Source: Verrucomicrobiales bacterium
GTDB taxonomy: Bacteria; Verrucomicrobiota; Verrucomicrobiia; Verrucomicrobiales; V1-33
Reading direction: 5' to 3'
NCBI GenBank assembly: GCA_018003315.1
Contig: JAGNEJ010000006.1
Span: 49,979-113,978, forward strand
Length of the DNA: 64,000 bases
Position numbers and translations under genes: made by a program. Below, in pieces: positions 35,248 to 44,253 of this stretch; position 1 is the first letter of the stretch; each line of letters begins with the position of its first letter. The notes below the pieces were generated by a model. It was given only the letters and a program-made list of their open reading frames with translations, ran no database searches and had not been told where the DNA came from.

Positions 35248-35835
35248 TCAGGTGGCGCAGCCGGGCGGCTTGTACGGGCGGTTGCTGACCACGGGAATGG
35301 TGCTCGTCATCTGCTGGAATGCCTGCCGCGAGGCCAGCGAATCCACGGACATCACTCCTTCTGCCATCTGGCGGGACAGTTCCTCACGGTTTTTCTCATC
35401 CCATTTCGCCTTCTTGTAAATGATGCGGTATCTGACGTTCAATCCGCTGATGTCTGCGCCGGAGTTGTTGTGGATCTTTACGGCATAGCCGCGTTCGGTG
35501 GTGGAAATCTTCCGGTTGGTCGTCGTTTGCTCCACGGGCTTGGCGTTGCTCTCCTTGATTTCGATCTGGAGGTTTTTGGCAATCGCAAACAGTTCCGCCT
35601 CCTTTTTCAGGAACTCCTGATCCTCCGCGCTCAGGGAAGCGAGCGGAACCGTCAGGGTGCGCCGTTCGGCGGTGGTCAGCAGCACCGCGGGCTTTCCGTC
35701 CTTTTGGGTAAATCCGGTGACGATGGCGGCAAAGGATTTGGTTTTGTCCGGGTTGGAAAATGTCCGGTAGTCTGCGGAGCGCACAGGCAGCACCGCCAGA
35801 AAAAGCGGAAGAATGGCAAGCAAGGTCAGTTTCAT
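35248..35835 (-). CDS. Exported hypothetical protein, possibly truncated by an in-frame TGA
   Basis: The 195-residue product has a signal peptide (MKLTLLAILPLFLAVLPVRSA), a segment starting DYRTFSNPDKTKSFAA, a Leu/Val-rich strand region (PAVLLTTAERRTLTVPLASLS) and a helix EDQEFLKKEAELFAIAKNL. A domain with AVKIHNNSGADISGLNVRYRIIYKK follows, resembling small exported verrucomicrobial proteins in which 'G..V.YRI.Y' is followed by a C-terminal strand-rich tail. That expected tail is encoded in the same frame after the TGA (35092-35247), so the full protein would be about 246 residues. The start ATG 35835 is set by the signal peptide. Confidence 0.7.
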   Translation of the reverse strand: MKLTLLAILPLFLAVLPVRSADYRTFSNPDKTKSFAAIVTGFTQKDGKPAVLLTTAERRTLTVPLASLSAEDQEFLKKEAELFAIAKNLQIEIKESNAKPVEQTTTNRKISTTERGYAVKIHNNSGADISGLNVRYRIIYKKAKWDEKNREELSRQMAEGVMSVDSLASRQAFQQMTSTIPVVSNRPYKPPGCAT

Positions 35836-36025
35836 GGCACCAAGGTTGGTGGGAAAATAACACCTGGCCGGCCCCGTCACAAGCGATTTCGATCCCTGAA
35901 CAGGCCCGGCAGTTCAAGGGCATCTTCATTCCGTGATGGAACAAGCCCGGAGAACCGGCAGGGCCAGTGCCTCCGCAAATGCACGATACCCGAGCGCAGG
36001 CGAATGTGTCAGGTCAATGGAACGC

Positions 36026-38083
36026 ATGCGAACAATCCAGGCAGCATCCATCGTCCTCCCCATTCTGGCCTTCATCGGAGGTGCCGTGCGGGCCGAACCG
36101 ACGGAACCTCCCCTCGGGGACAAAACGCTGGTCGTCTGGGTGGCCCCGACAAACCTGACCCAGCGCGGCGGCAGCGCGCTGACCATCGATGACGGGCGGG
36201 ATCATTTCGATGCCGCGGTTTTTGGAGAATTGGCGCCGGGAAAATGGATGGCGGGCAGCGATTTTTTCCGCCGCACGCAAAAGGACCAGTCGGGATTCCC
36301 TGCGGAATCCGCGGGGCCGGGCGAAACGGTGCAGGTGGCCATCTCCTACGCCGGTCGGCAAGTCACCGTCTTTCGCAACGGCATCCTCTATTCGCGTCAT
36401 GACATGGCCGGGGAGCCCCAGGCATTCGGCCCACTGACACGCATCAACATCGGCAGGCGTCATCCGCGTCAGAACGACCAGGCGCATTTCGCCGGAGCGG
36501 TCGATGATGCCCGCATCTATGCCCAGGCGCTCGGCGCGGAACAGATCGCTGCATTGAAACCCAATGTGCCATCCAGCCCCCAGCCCTGGGCGTGGTGGAC
36601 GTTTGATGATGTCCAGGCCAAGGAACGCACCGGGCGGTTTCTCGTGAGTGAACTGCGCGGCGGAGCCAAAGTGGAGGGCGGCAAACTGCTGCTGGACGGC
36701 GTCACCGGGGAATTCAGCGCCCGCTCCGGAAAGGAAATTCCATTTGCCTGCGAAACGCCGGTGCGCCCCGCGACGGTGCCGCCGGACTGGCTGACTTTCC
36801 ACCTCGCCCATCCCGGCCCGGGCAATGCCATGCCGGGCGATCCGAACTGTGCATTTTTCTGGAAAGGCCGGTGCCATCTGCACTACATCTACACCCACCA
36901 GGACGGATTTTCCTTTGCCCACGTCTCCAGCACGGACCTGCTGCACTGGAAATGGCACCCCACCACGCTGACGCCGCCGAAGACCGGCCACGGCATGTTC
37001 AGCGGCACCGGGTTTTATACCAAGGAAGGCCGCCCGGCCATCATTTACCATGGGGAGGGCTCCGGGCGCAACCAGGTGGCCGTCGCCCTGGATGACACCC
37101 TGGAAAAATGGACGCACCCCGTGGCCGTGGATCCGGTGGTGCGTCCAGGCCAGGACGGCGGCAAAATCGCCAATTGGGACCCGGACGCCTGGCTGGACGG
37201 GGCGAATTATTATGCGCTTTCCGGATGCTCGCCGGGCAGCGGCAAGCCGCCTACGTTGTTCAAATCAACGGACCTCAAGACGTGGGATTACCTTGGACTG
37301 TTCCTCACCCATGACATGCCGGGAGTGAAACCGGACGAAGACATTTCCTGTCCGAATTTTTTCAAAATCGGCCACCGCGACATGCTCCTGTGCATCAGCC
37401 ACACCCTGGGCTGCCGCTATTACCTGGGAGAGTGGAAAAACGAACAATTCACCCCGGATTTTCACGGCCGAATGAACTGGCATGGTTGGGACTTCTTTGC
37501 TCCGGAAAGCGTGCTGCTGCCGGACGGGCGACGCGTCATGTGGGCGTGGTGCAATCTGGGTCATCCACAAAGCGGCATCCAGTCGCTGCCGCGGGAGTTG
37601 AGCCTGCCGGAGGATGGCGTCCTGCGCATCCGCCCGCTGCGCGAACTGCAAACCCTGCGCCGCGATGAGAAATCCACCGGTCCCATCACCCTCACAACCG
37701 GACAGCCGCAGGTGCTCGACGGCTTTGGCAGCGAGGCCATGGAACTGGAGGTCACCTTCGCACCGGGTGACGCATCGGCATTCGGCATCTCCCTCTGCGG
37801 TGGCAAGGCTGACGGTGACGGATTCAAAATCGCCGTGGATTCCGCCCGCAAATGCCTGCGACTGAGGAACATGGAGGTTCCCTTTGAACTCAAACCAGAC
37901 GAGGCTGCGGTGCTCCGGGTATTTCTCGACAAAAACATGATCGAAGTCTTCGCCAACGACCGCCAGGCCGCCGTAGCCTCCTACCGCCATGCTCCGGATC
38001 AAACCGCGGTGAGCCTCTTCAGCACAGGCAAGGACACGGTGGTCCGTTCGGCACGGGGCTGGAAAATGGCCTCGGTGTATTAG
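36026..38083 (+). CDS. Secreted LamG-GH32 protein (levanase/invertase-like)
   Basis: The 685-residue protein has a signal peptide (about 1-23), a LamG/concanavalin-like domain (about 35-180) and a GH32 five-bladed propeller (about 260-560) with a C-terminal beta-sandwich. The GH32 nucleophile block is MPGDPNCAFFWKGRCHLHY with Asp272. The second block is WDPDAW (Asp385) in place of RDP. The block that normally reads ECP is DEDISCPNFF, with Ser441 where the acid/base Glu usually stands and Glu438/Asp439 just before it. MNWHGWDFFAPES and MWAWC are typical of this subgroup. Substrate may be fructans, but catalysis needs proof. Confidence 0.82.
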   Translation: MRTIQAASIVLPILAFIGGAVRAEPTEPPLGDKTLVVWVAPTNLTQRGGSALTIDDGRDHFDAAVFGELAPGKWMAGSDFFRRTQKDQSGFPAESAGPGETVQVAISYAGRQVTVFRNGILYSRHDMAGEPQAFGPLTRINIGRRHPRQNDQAHFAGAVDDARIYAQALGAEQIAALKPNVPSSPQPWAWWTFDDVQAKERTGRFLVSELRGGAKVEGGKLLLDGVTGEFSARSGKEIPFACETPVRPATVPPDWLTFHLAHPGPGNAMPGDPNCAFFWKGRCHLHYIYTHQDGFSFAHVSSTDLLHWKWHPTTLTPPKTGHGMFSGTGFYTKEGRPAIIYHGEGSGRNQVAVALDDTLEKWTHPVAVDPVVRPGQDGGKIANWDPDAWLDGANYYALSGCSPGSGKPPTLFKSTDLKTWDYLGLFLTHDMPGVKPDEDISCPNFFKIGHRDMLLCISHTLGCRYYLGEWKNEQFTPDFHGRMNWHGWDFFAPESVLLPDGRRVMWAWCNLGHPQSGIQSLPRELSLPEDGVLRIRPLRELQTLRRDEKSTGPITLTTGQPQVLDGFGSEAMELEVTFAPGDASAFGISLCGGKADGDGFKIAVDSARKCLRLRNMEVPFELKPDEAAVLRVFLDKNMIEVFANDRQAAVASYRHAPDQTAVSLFSTGKDTVVRSARGWKMASVY

Positions 38084-38391
38084 AAAACGGCCCTGCGCCG
38101 CGGCCCTTGCGAATTTCTTGCGGGTGTTCCTTCGCAACGCATCCCCCGCATCCGAGGAACGGGATTGGAAGCGACAGGAAAATGGTCTCAGCGTTTTACG
38201 CAATAGGGTTGGGCAGGCAACGCCGACCTGCGGAAGCGGCGGTTCACCAGGGTTCGTTGGCGTATTCCCGACGCGTTCACGGCGGGGAAACGGGTTGCTG
38301 GGACAGAACCTCGGCGGCAGTTGCCGGTGGCTGGTCGTGATTTTGCGCTTTACGGGTTGCGGCGAAGCCGTTCCCGTTCTCTTTCCCCGGC
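38084..38391. other. Intergenic stretch with inverted repeats and a possible dispersed element
   Basis: This 308-base gap holds no convincing gene. TTGCGAA (38107-38113) and TTCGCAA (38131-38137) form a perfect 7-bp inverted repeat after the GH32 stop, without a T-run. The GC-rich block 38206-38292 (starts GGGTTGGGCAGGCAACGCCG) resembles intergenic repeat units of related bacteria from general impression only; no second copy is seen in the window. Confidence 0.4.
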
Positions 38392-39477
38392 ATGGTTCTT
38401 CCCCCCCCACCCCCTTGGTGCCTCGCCGGTCGGACGCTGCGGCGTTCCGGCCCTTGGCTGGTGCTGGCATTTCTGTCAGCGGTTTCGTGCCGCAAGGCGG
38501 AAATCCAAGTCTATGAAGCCCCCAAGGACGAAGAGGAAGCGCTGCGCCAGCAGACTCCGCCGCGAAACGCCGAGGCGGAAGCGGCCCCCAAACTGACGTG
38601 GAGCCTGCCCGAGGGGTGGACGCATGAGCCGGGCACCGATGCCATGAATGCCGCCAAGTTCAATGCGGGCGCCGGAGCGGATGCGGTTTTTGTCAATGCC
38701 ACCCCGCTGGAGTTGATGGCGGGAAAGGAACCCCTGCTGGTCAACATGTGGCGCAGCGTCATGGGCCTGGAAACGCTGTCGGATGCCGATGCGGCCAAGG
38801 CACTGAGCGAAGTGGAAATCGGCGCACAGAAGGGGCACATTTTCGAAGTTTCCGGCAGCCGCGAGGGCAAGGAGATGAAAATCATCACCGCGTTCCTGCA
38901 CCAGTCCCAGCGAAGCTGGTTTTTCAAGATTCAAGGGCAGCCCGCCGCCGTGGACGCGCAGAAGCCGGCCTTCCTCGCCTTTTTGAAATCCGTGGGATTC
39001 GAGTCCGGCAGCGCGGCGCCGCCAGCCAGCGCTTCACCGCCGGCCGCCGCTGCCAGTGAGCCAACCCAGACGAAACCAGTGCTGCCCGGCGTCCTGCCGG
39101 ACGGATGGACCGCAGTGGCTCCAGGTCCCATGCAGGTGGCGAAATACACGGTGCCTGCCGCCGCGGACGGCCAGGCGGAAGTCACCGTCAGCATCTTCCC
39201 ATCCGACACGGGCGGAACCGCAGCCAATGTGAAGCGGTGGCGCGGTCAACTGCAGCTTCCGGAAGTCGATGACGCCACCGCTGCCGCCGCCGCCAAGCCG
39301 CTGGAGGGCGGCCCGCCGGACAGCCGCCTGGTGGAATTGGAGCACAATGGCAAGGCGCTAACCGGGGCGATTGTGCCGCGTGCCACCGGGTGGTATTTTT
39401 ACAAACTTTACGGGCATTCCGCCGCAGTCAGCGCAGCCCGTGAGGCATTTCTGAACTTCGCCAAGGCCCAGCCGTGA
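38392..39477 (+). CDS. Putative lipoprotein with duplicated domain, first gene of the cytochrome c maturation operon
   Basis: The 361-residue protein has a basic N-terminus, a hydrophobic stretch (WLVLAFLSAV) and a lipobox-type VSC with Cys near residue 34. Two related domains follow, about 65-205 and 225-360. Both open with LP(E/D)GW, contain a four-stranded-looking region ending in (G/S)W(F/Y)F(Y/F)K, and close with an Ala-rich helix and a final F..F.K pattern. A Pro/Ala linker separates them. The stop overlaps the resB start (GTGA). Function is unknown; the position suggests an envelope partner of ResB-CcsA. Eight C in a row follow the start codon. Confidence 0.75.
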   Translation: MVLPPPPPWCLAGRTLRRSGPWLVLAFLSAVSCRKAEIQVYEAPKDEEEALRQQTPPRNAEAEAAPKLTWSLPEGWTHEPGTDAMNAAKFNAGAGADAVFVNATPLELMAGKEPLLVNMWRSVMGLETLSDADAAKALSEVEIGAQKGHIFEVSGSREGKEMKIITAFLHQSQRSWFFKIQGQPAAVDAQKPAFLAFLKSVGFESGSAAPPASASPPAAAASEPTQTKPVLPGVLPDGWTAVAPGPMQVAKYTVPAAADGQAEVTVSIFPSDTGGTAANVKRWRGQLQLPEVDDATAAAAAKPLEGGPPDSRLVELEHNGKALTGAIVPRATGWYFYKLYGHSAAVSAAREAFLNFAKAQP

Positions 39478-41246
39478 ACGCCCCCATTTCCCCAACTCCA
39501 CCGCTGTTTACCCCGGAGCAGCCGCCCAAAACACCGCCCGCAGGCGGTTCCAAGGGTGGTCCGCTGGTGCAGATCTGGAAAATCCTGACATCCTTGCGCA
39601 CCACCGTGGTCATCCTCGGTCTCAGCGCCCTGCTGGTGTTTTTCGGCACGCTGGCCCAGGTGAAGGACGGCCTCTATCTGGCGCAGGAACGCTGGTTCCA
39701 AAGCTGGATCGTCTGGTGGCAGAAGGGCGGTGTTGGACTGAAAATCCCGATTTTTCCCGGCGGCTACCTGCTGGGCACCCTGTTTCTCACCAACCTGCTC
39801 TGCTCCCATTTCCGGCGCTTCAAATTTCCACCCGGCGGCCTGCCGGTGTTGTTCGCCCACTATGCCGTCGTGGCCGCCCTGCTCTTTGCGGGAACGTATT
39901 TTCTGTTATGGCAGCCGCTCTGGTATTCGCTGGTCATGGTGGCCATTCTGGCGCTGGACATGGTGCTGGTGCGCACCGCAGGCGGGCCGCGACTGCAGGC
40001 CAGCGGCAGAAAAATCGGCATTGACCTGGCGCATGCAGGCCTGGTGGTCATGCTGGTCGGACAATTGGTGACGGACATGACTGCAGAGGAAACGCACCTC
40101 TCGTTCCGCGAAGGGGAAACCAAGCGCTACAGCGAAAGCCACATGGCCTGCGAACTGGCGGTGACCACCGAGGCGGAGGGCGACGCCTCCAAAAACCAGG
40201 TGGTGGCCATTCCGCAAAATCTGGTGGAATCCGCCGCCAAACCGCTGCGGCATGAGCAACTGCCCTTCTCCATCCGCATCAAGGAATGGATGCCCAACGC
40301 AGACATGGTCGAACGGCAGGAGGCGATCGAGGCCCAGGCCAGTCTGGCGCAGGCGTTCGCCACGCTGGAGGCAAAATACTCCAGCAAGGAAAACCTCCTG
40401 GAAGAAGCAGGGAACGCGGACGCCGAGCGCACTGCGCTGTGGCGCAACATCATCGACGGCATCGGTGCATCCAAGCCTGGCGCCGCGGAATCGCTGCCGC
40501 AAACCGTGGAGCGGATTTCCCTGGACCCTGACAAATTCCCCCGGCTGCAGGAAGGGCTGAAGCAGGAATTCCGCAGGCGCATGCTCGCCGGCTTCAAACA
40601 GCGGGGCGGCGTCATGGGCTTCGTGGCGGAACGGCATGAAAAGGGTGATCCGGTGACGGAAACCTCGCCGCCTCCGCAGGCGGACTCGCCGGTGGCACGG
40701 CGCTATTTCCTCATTCCCCTGCCGGAACGCCGCGACATGAACAGCCGCAACCTGCCCGCGGCCATTGTGGAGCTTTCCGATGCCGCCACCGGAAGCCTGG
40801 GCACCTGGATTCTCACCCCGCATCTCAAACCGCAGACCGTCCGCGCCGCGGGCCGGGAATGGCGGCTGAGCCTGCGCTTTGCCCGCACCTACCACCCCTT
40901 TGCCATGACGCTGCTGAAAACCACCCACAAGGTCTATCCAGGCACCGACACGCCGCGCGATTTTCGCAGCCGCGTTCATCTGGTGCGGGATAGAGGCGGG
41001 GAAAATCGGGAGATCGACATCTACATGAACAACCCCCTGCGCCTGAAAGACCTGAAGCTCACCTTTTTCCAGCACCAGATGGGGCGTGACGAAGCGCAGA
41101 TGAACGTGGGCACCAGCACCCTGCAGGTGGTGCACAACCCGGGCTGGTTCTCGCCATATTTCGCCTGCGCCCTGGTCGGTTACGGCCTGCTGCGGCATTT
41201 TCTGGTGCATCTGCTCCGCTTCATTTCCAAAAGGAGGACCGCATGA
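39474..41246 (+). CDS. resB: ResB-like cytochrome c biogenesis protein
   Basis: System II cytochrome c maturation protein that works with CcsA in haem export and attachment. The 590-residue product has membrane helices near residues 38-62 (TSLRTTVVILGLSALLVFFGTLAQ in pieces), 95-110, 125-145 and 148-162, a large periplasmic domain, and a final helix near 560-580. The opening helix matches the ResB pattern 'LxSLRxTVxxLxLxxLxxFxGT'. It starts at GTG 39474 inside the preceding stop codon and overlaps ccsA by four bases (ATGA). Confidence 0.85.
   Translation: MNAPISPTPPLFTPEQPPKTPPAGGSKGGPLVQIWKILTSLRTTVVILGLSALLVFFGTLAQVKDGLYLAQERWFQSWIVWWQKGGVGLKIPIFPGGYLLGTLFLTNLLCSHFRRFKFPPGGLPVLFAHYAVVAALLFAGTYFLLWQPLWYSLVMVAILALDMVLVRTAGGPRLQASGRKIGIDLAHAGLVVMLVGQLVTDMTAEETHLSFREGETKRYSESHMACELAVTTEAEGDASKNQVVAIPQNLVESAAKPLRHEQLPFSIRIKEWMPNADMVERQEAIEAQASLAQAFATLEAKYSSKENLLEEAGNADAERTALWRNIIDGIGASKPGAAESLPQTVERISLDPDKFPRLQEGLKQEFRRRMLAGFKQRGGVMGFVAERHEKGDPVTETSPPPQADSPVARRYFLIPLPERRDMNSRNLPAAIVELSDAATGSLGTWILTPHLKPQTVRAAGREWRLSLRFARTYHPFAMTLLKTTHKVYPGTDTPRDFRSRVHLVRDRGGENREIDIYMNNPLRLKDLKLTFFQHQMGRDEAQMNVGTSTLQVVHNPGWFSPYFACALVGYGLLRHFLVHLLRFISKRRTA
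41231..41237 (+). promoter_or_regulatory. Strong Shine-Dalgarno sequence of ccsA
   Basis: AAGGAGG lies five bases before ATG 41243, within the 3' end of resB. It contrasts with pyrimidine-rich leaders of many first genes in the window and fixes the ccsA start. Confidence 0.8.
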
Positions 41247-43219
41247 AAAAATGGATTCCCCTGAGCCTGACCCTGCTCTTTGCCGCATGGGCTTTCAGCT
41301 ACCTGCGAGGCCCCTCCAACCCCGCCGACGGCCCGCCGGTGGCGGATTTCGGAGCCCTGCCGGTAATCCATGAAGGCCGCCTCAAGCCGATTGATTCGGT
41401 GGCCCGGACCTCGCTGATGGCCATGCGAAAAAAGCAGTCTCTGAACCTTGAACCGTGGAAGGGCGAATTCGGCGGACCGAAAATCGTTTCCGCCACCGAA
41501 TGGCTCATGGAATTGTGGATGGACGAACCAGCCGCAGCCCGGCGGCCCTGTTTCCGCATCGACAACGCGGATCTGAAAAGCCTGCTGGGCGTGCCGATGG
41601 AGCCCGGCGAGCAGAACCTGACCGACGGCAAGCACTACGCATGGATGCAGTTCCAGCAGAACCTGCCGAAGCTGGAAAAAGAGTCCGAACGGGCCCGGGC
41701 CGTTGCTGCGGAACACCGCACCGCCTACGACAACGCCGTCGTGGACATGTCCGATGCGGTGTCGATCTATCAAGTCCTGCGCCAGACCCTGGGACCGGCG
41801 GCGGACGGCACCGGCATCGATCAAGCGCGCGTGACCGCCTACCAGGACCGGCTGAAAAAAGGATTCGCCGCTTTCCAGGCCCGGATGGACGGCGGTGAGC
41901 ATGACGAAGAAGCCATCGAATGGACCCAGACCGCCCTGGCGGCACCGCTCATCGTGCCGGCATTCCATCCCGAACTGAAGGAGGAGGATTCCTGGCAAAG
42001 CGTCGCCCAGTTGCTGGCCAAGTCCGCGCCGTCGCAGGCTCCGCATTTCGCGGTTCAGAGCTATGCATCCATGGCGGAAGCCTATCGAAAAAAAGACTGG
42101 CCCGGCATGACCAAGGCCGTCGCAGACTACCGGACCGCATTGGAGAAATCCGGAATCTACGATGGCTACCACAAGGAGTTGAGCCGCGCCAAGGCGGAAC
42201 AACTCTTCAATTTCACCGAACCCTTTTACCGGGGAATGGTCATCACGCTGGTGGCGCTGCTGCTGGCGATGTTTGCGTGGTTCAGCCCTGAAAAACTCGA
42301 CTGGTCGCGCCGTTCCGCACTGGCGCTGATGGCCCTGGTATTTGTGATCCTCACTGCGGGTTTTGTCTGGCGCATCGCCCTGCAGGGGCGTCCGCCGGTG
42401 ACGAATCTCTACTCCTCCGCCCTGTTTGTCAGTTGGGCCGCCTGCCTGGTCGGAATCATCCTGGAACTCATTTTCCCCTACGCCGTGGCGGTGGTGGTTT
42501 CCGCCGTGGTCGGGTTCTGCTCGCTGCTCATCGCCCATTTCCTGGCCCTGGGCGGCGACACCATGAAAGTCCTGCAGGCCGTGCTGGATACCGACTTCTG
42601 GCTGGCCACGCATGTGGTCATTGTCACCCTGGGATATGCCGCCACCTTCGTCGCCGGATTTCTCGGCATTCTCTTTGTGGTGCGCGGGCTGTTCTCTGCC
42701 AGTCTCACGCAGAAAGTGCGCCGGGACATTTACGGAATGACCTTCGCTGTGGTCTGCTTCGCCGTGCTCAACAGCTTCGTCGGCACCGTGCTGGGAGGCA
42801 TTTGGGCGGATCAGTCGTGGGGACGTTTCTGGGGGTGGGACCCCAAGGAAAACGGTGCCCTCATCATCGTGCTGTGGAATGCCCTTATCCTTCATGCCCG
42901 GCTGGGCGGACTGGTCAGGGAACGGGGATTCATGGTGCTCTGCATCGGCGGAAACATCGTCACCGGCTGGTCGTGGTTCGGCACCAACATGCTGGGCATC
43001 GGCCTGCACAGTTATGGATTCATGGACGCCGCGTTCTGGGCGCTGCTGGGTTTCTGCGTCACCAATGTCCTGATCATTCTGGCAGGCTGCCTCCCGCTTT
43101 CCTGCTGGCGCAGCTTCCGGGGAGACACCCGCGCCTCGCATACGATTTCTGCCGGAGCATCCGGACCCGGCCGGATGCCGGCAGACGGACTGGGCTCCGG
43201 TCGGCCTGTTTCCGGCTGA
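41243..43219 (+). CDS. ccsA: CcsA/CcmF-type cytochrome c biogenesis protein
   Basis: Haem-handling membrane protein of system II. The 658-residue product has an N-terminal helix (about 5-20), a long periplasmic domain (about 30-325) rich in helices, and then a run of membrane helices (about 330-640). These enclose the tryptophan-rich haem-binding motif WADQSWGRFWGWDPKENGAL and the family histidines (IAHFLAL, LATHVVI and GLHSYGF). The extended N-terminal periplasmic part distinguishes it from the shorter CcsA of chloroplasts. The C-terminus is a Gly/Ser/Arg-rich tail. Confidence 0.92.
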   Translation: MKKWIPLSLTLLFAAWAFSYLRGPSNPADGPPVADFGALPVIHEGRLKPIDSVARTSLMAMRKKQSLNLEPWKGEFGGPKIVSATEWLMELWMDEPAAARRPCFRIDNADLKSLLGVPMEPGEQNLTDGKHYAWMQFQQNLPKLEKESERARAVAAEHRTAYDNAVVDMSDAVSIYQVLRQTLGPAADGTGIDQARVTAYQDRLKKGFAAFQARMDGGEHDEEAIEWTQTALAAPLIVPAFHPELKEEDSWQSVAQLLAKSAPSQAPHFAVQSYASMAEAYRKKDWPGMTKAVADYRTALEKSGIYDGYHKELSRAKAEQLFNFTEPFYRGMVITLVALLLAMFAWFSPEKLDWSRRSALALMALVFVILTAGFVWRIALQGRPPVTNLYSSALFVSWAACLVGIILELIFPYAVAVVVSAVVGFCSLLIAHFLALGGDTMKVLQAVLDTDFWLATHVVIVTLGYAATFVAGFLGILFVVRGLFSASLTQKVRRDIYGMTFAVVCFAVLNSFVGTVLGGIWADQSWGRFWGWDPKENGALIIVLWNALILHARLGGLVRERGFMVLCIGGNIVTGWSWFGTNMLGIGLHSYGFMDAAFWALLGFCVTNVLIILAGCLPLSCWRSFRGDTRASHTISAGASGPGRMPADGLGSGRPVSG

Positions 43220-43281
43220 CCCACGGCACGTCGAGGATGCCGCTTGCAGCGTCCGCTGAATGGTGCCAGTTCCCGCATTCC

Positions 43282-44253
43282 ATGCCCGAACCGTCCGCCA
43301 CCGCCGCTGCCGCCGCTGCTGCACCCGTCTCGCTGAGCCGCTGGAGCGTGTATGGTGACATCTGGATGCGCTACCTGGGCTGGGGTGCGCGGCACTGCCC
43401 ATCGTTTTTCGAACCGCTCTTCATCGCCCTTTATACGGTGGTGTTTTTTTTCGTCGCGCGAAGGCAGCGCCGGGCGATCTCGCGCAACCTCAGCGTCCTG
43501 CTCCCCGGCTCCTCGGCTCTGGCGAATTATTTCCGCGCATTCCGTGTCTTCTGGAATTTCGCCTGGACCATTGCCGATGCCGCCAGGGTGCAGGATGGGC
43601 AGGACGTCATCGCGTGGGAGGTGGACGGTATTGGAAATTTCCAGCATCTGGCCGCCGAAACCGGGGGCATCATCATCCTTACCGGACACATGGGGAACTA
43701 CGACGTGGCCGCCCCGCTGTTCGGCCAGCGCTTCCAGCGCAAACTCCACGCCGTCCGCATCCCGGAAAAACACGCCGCCCTGCAGGCCTACATGGAAGAA
43801 ACGCGCGACCGGCGGCAGAGTGGCACCTATCAAATCCACTACAACCGACCGGGAAACCTGCTGGCTCTGGAACTGGCCCAAGCGCTGGCCCGGCAGGAAA
43901 TGGTGGCCATCCAGGGGGATCGGGTCATGGAAAATGTGGCGGCGATGGAGGTGCCGTTTCGCGACCGCTTCTTCCGGCTTCCCAAGGGTCCGTTCGTCCT
44001 GGCACTGGCCCCCCACGCGCCGGTCTATCCGCTGTTCGTCATCCGGCTGGGCTGGCGGCGCTACCGGGTGCAGTTGTTTCCGGCTCTGCCGGTGCCGGTC
44101 AATCCGCGGGACCGCGAAGCCTCCATGCGTCAGTTGGCCGAAAAATGGTGCGGCATCCTAACGCTGGTGGCCCGGCAGCATTGGCAGCAGTGGTTTGTGC
44201 TGGAAGATGCCTTCCGGGACGCATCCACTCAACCAAATGACCGCCCGACATGA
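43282..44253 (+). CDS. LpxL/HtrB-type lysophospholipid acyltransferase
   Basis: The 323-residue protein has the acyltransferase HX4D motif HMGNYD (His136-Asp141), the downstream GDRVMEN segment and a PLPKGPFVLAL-like region (RLPKGPFVLALAP). These are features of Kdo-lipid A secondary acyltransferases of the LpxL/LpxM family. One N-terminal hydrophobic segment (about 40-55) would anchor it at the inner membrane. ATG 43282 is the likely start; ATG 43237 is an alternative. It is 62 bases after ccsA and overlaps the next gene (ATGA). Acceptor may be lipid A or another envelope lipid. Confidence 0.82.
   Translation: MPEPSATAAAAAAAPVSLSRWSVYGDIWMRYLGWGARHCPSFFEPLFIALYTVVFFFVARRQRRAISRNLSVLLPGSSALANYFRAFRVFWNFAWTIADAARVQDGQDVIAWEVDGIGNFQHLAAETGGIIILTGHMGNYDVAAPLFGQRFQRKLHAVRIPEKHAALQAYMEETRDRRQSGTYQIHYNRPGNLLALELAQALARQEMVAIQGDRVMENVAAMEVPFRDRFFRLPKGPFVLALAPHAPVYPLFVIRLGWRRYRVQLFPALPVPVNPRDREASMRQLAEKWCGILTLVARQHWQQWFVLEDAFRDASTQPNDRPT

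Noticed and set aside
38107..38516. Short open frames in the gap after the GH32 gene
   Set aside because: Translations are Arg/Gly/Pro-rich and the frames overlap each other and the lipoprotein gene; they look like intergenic repeat sequence.
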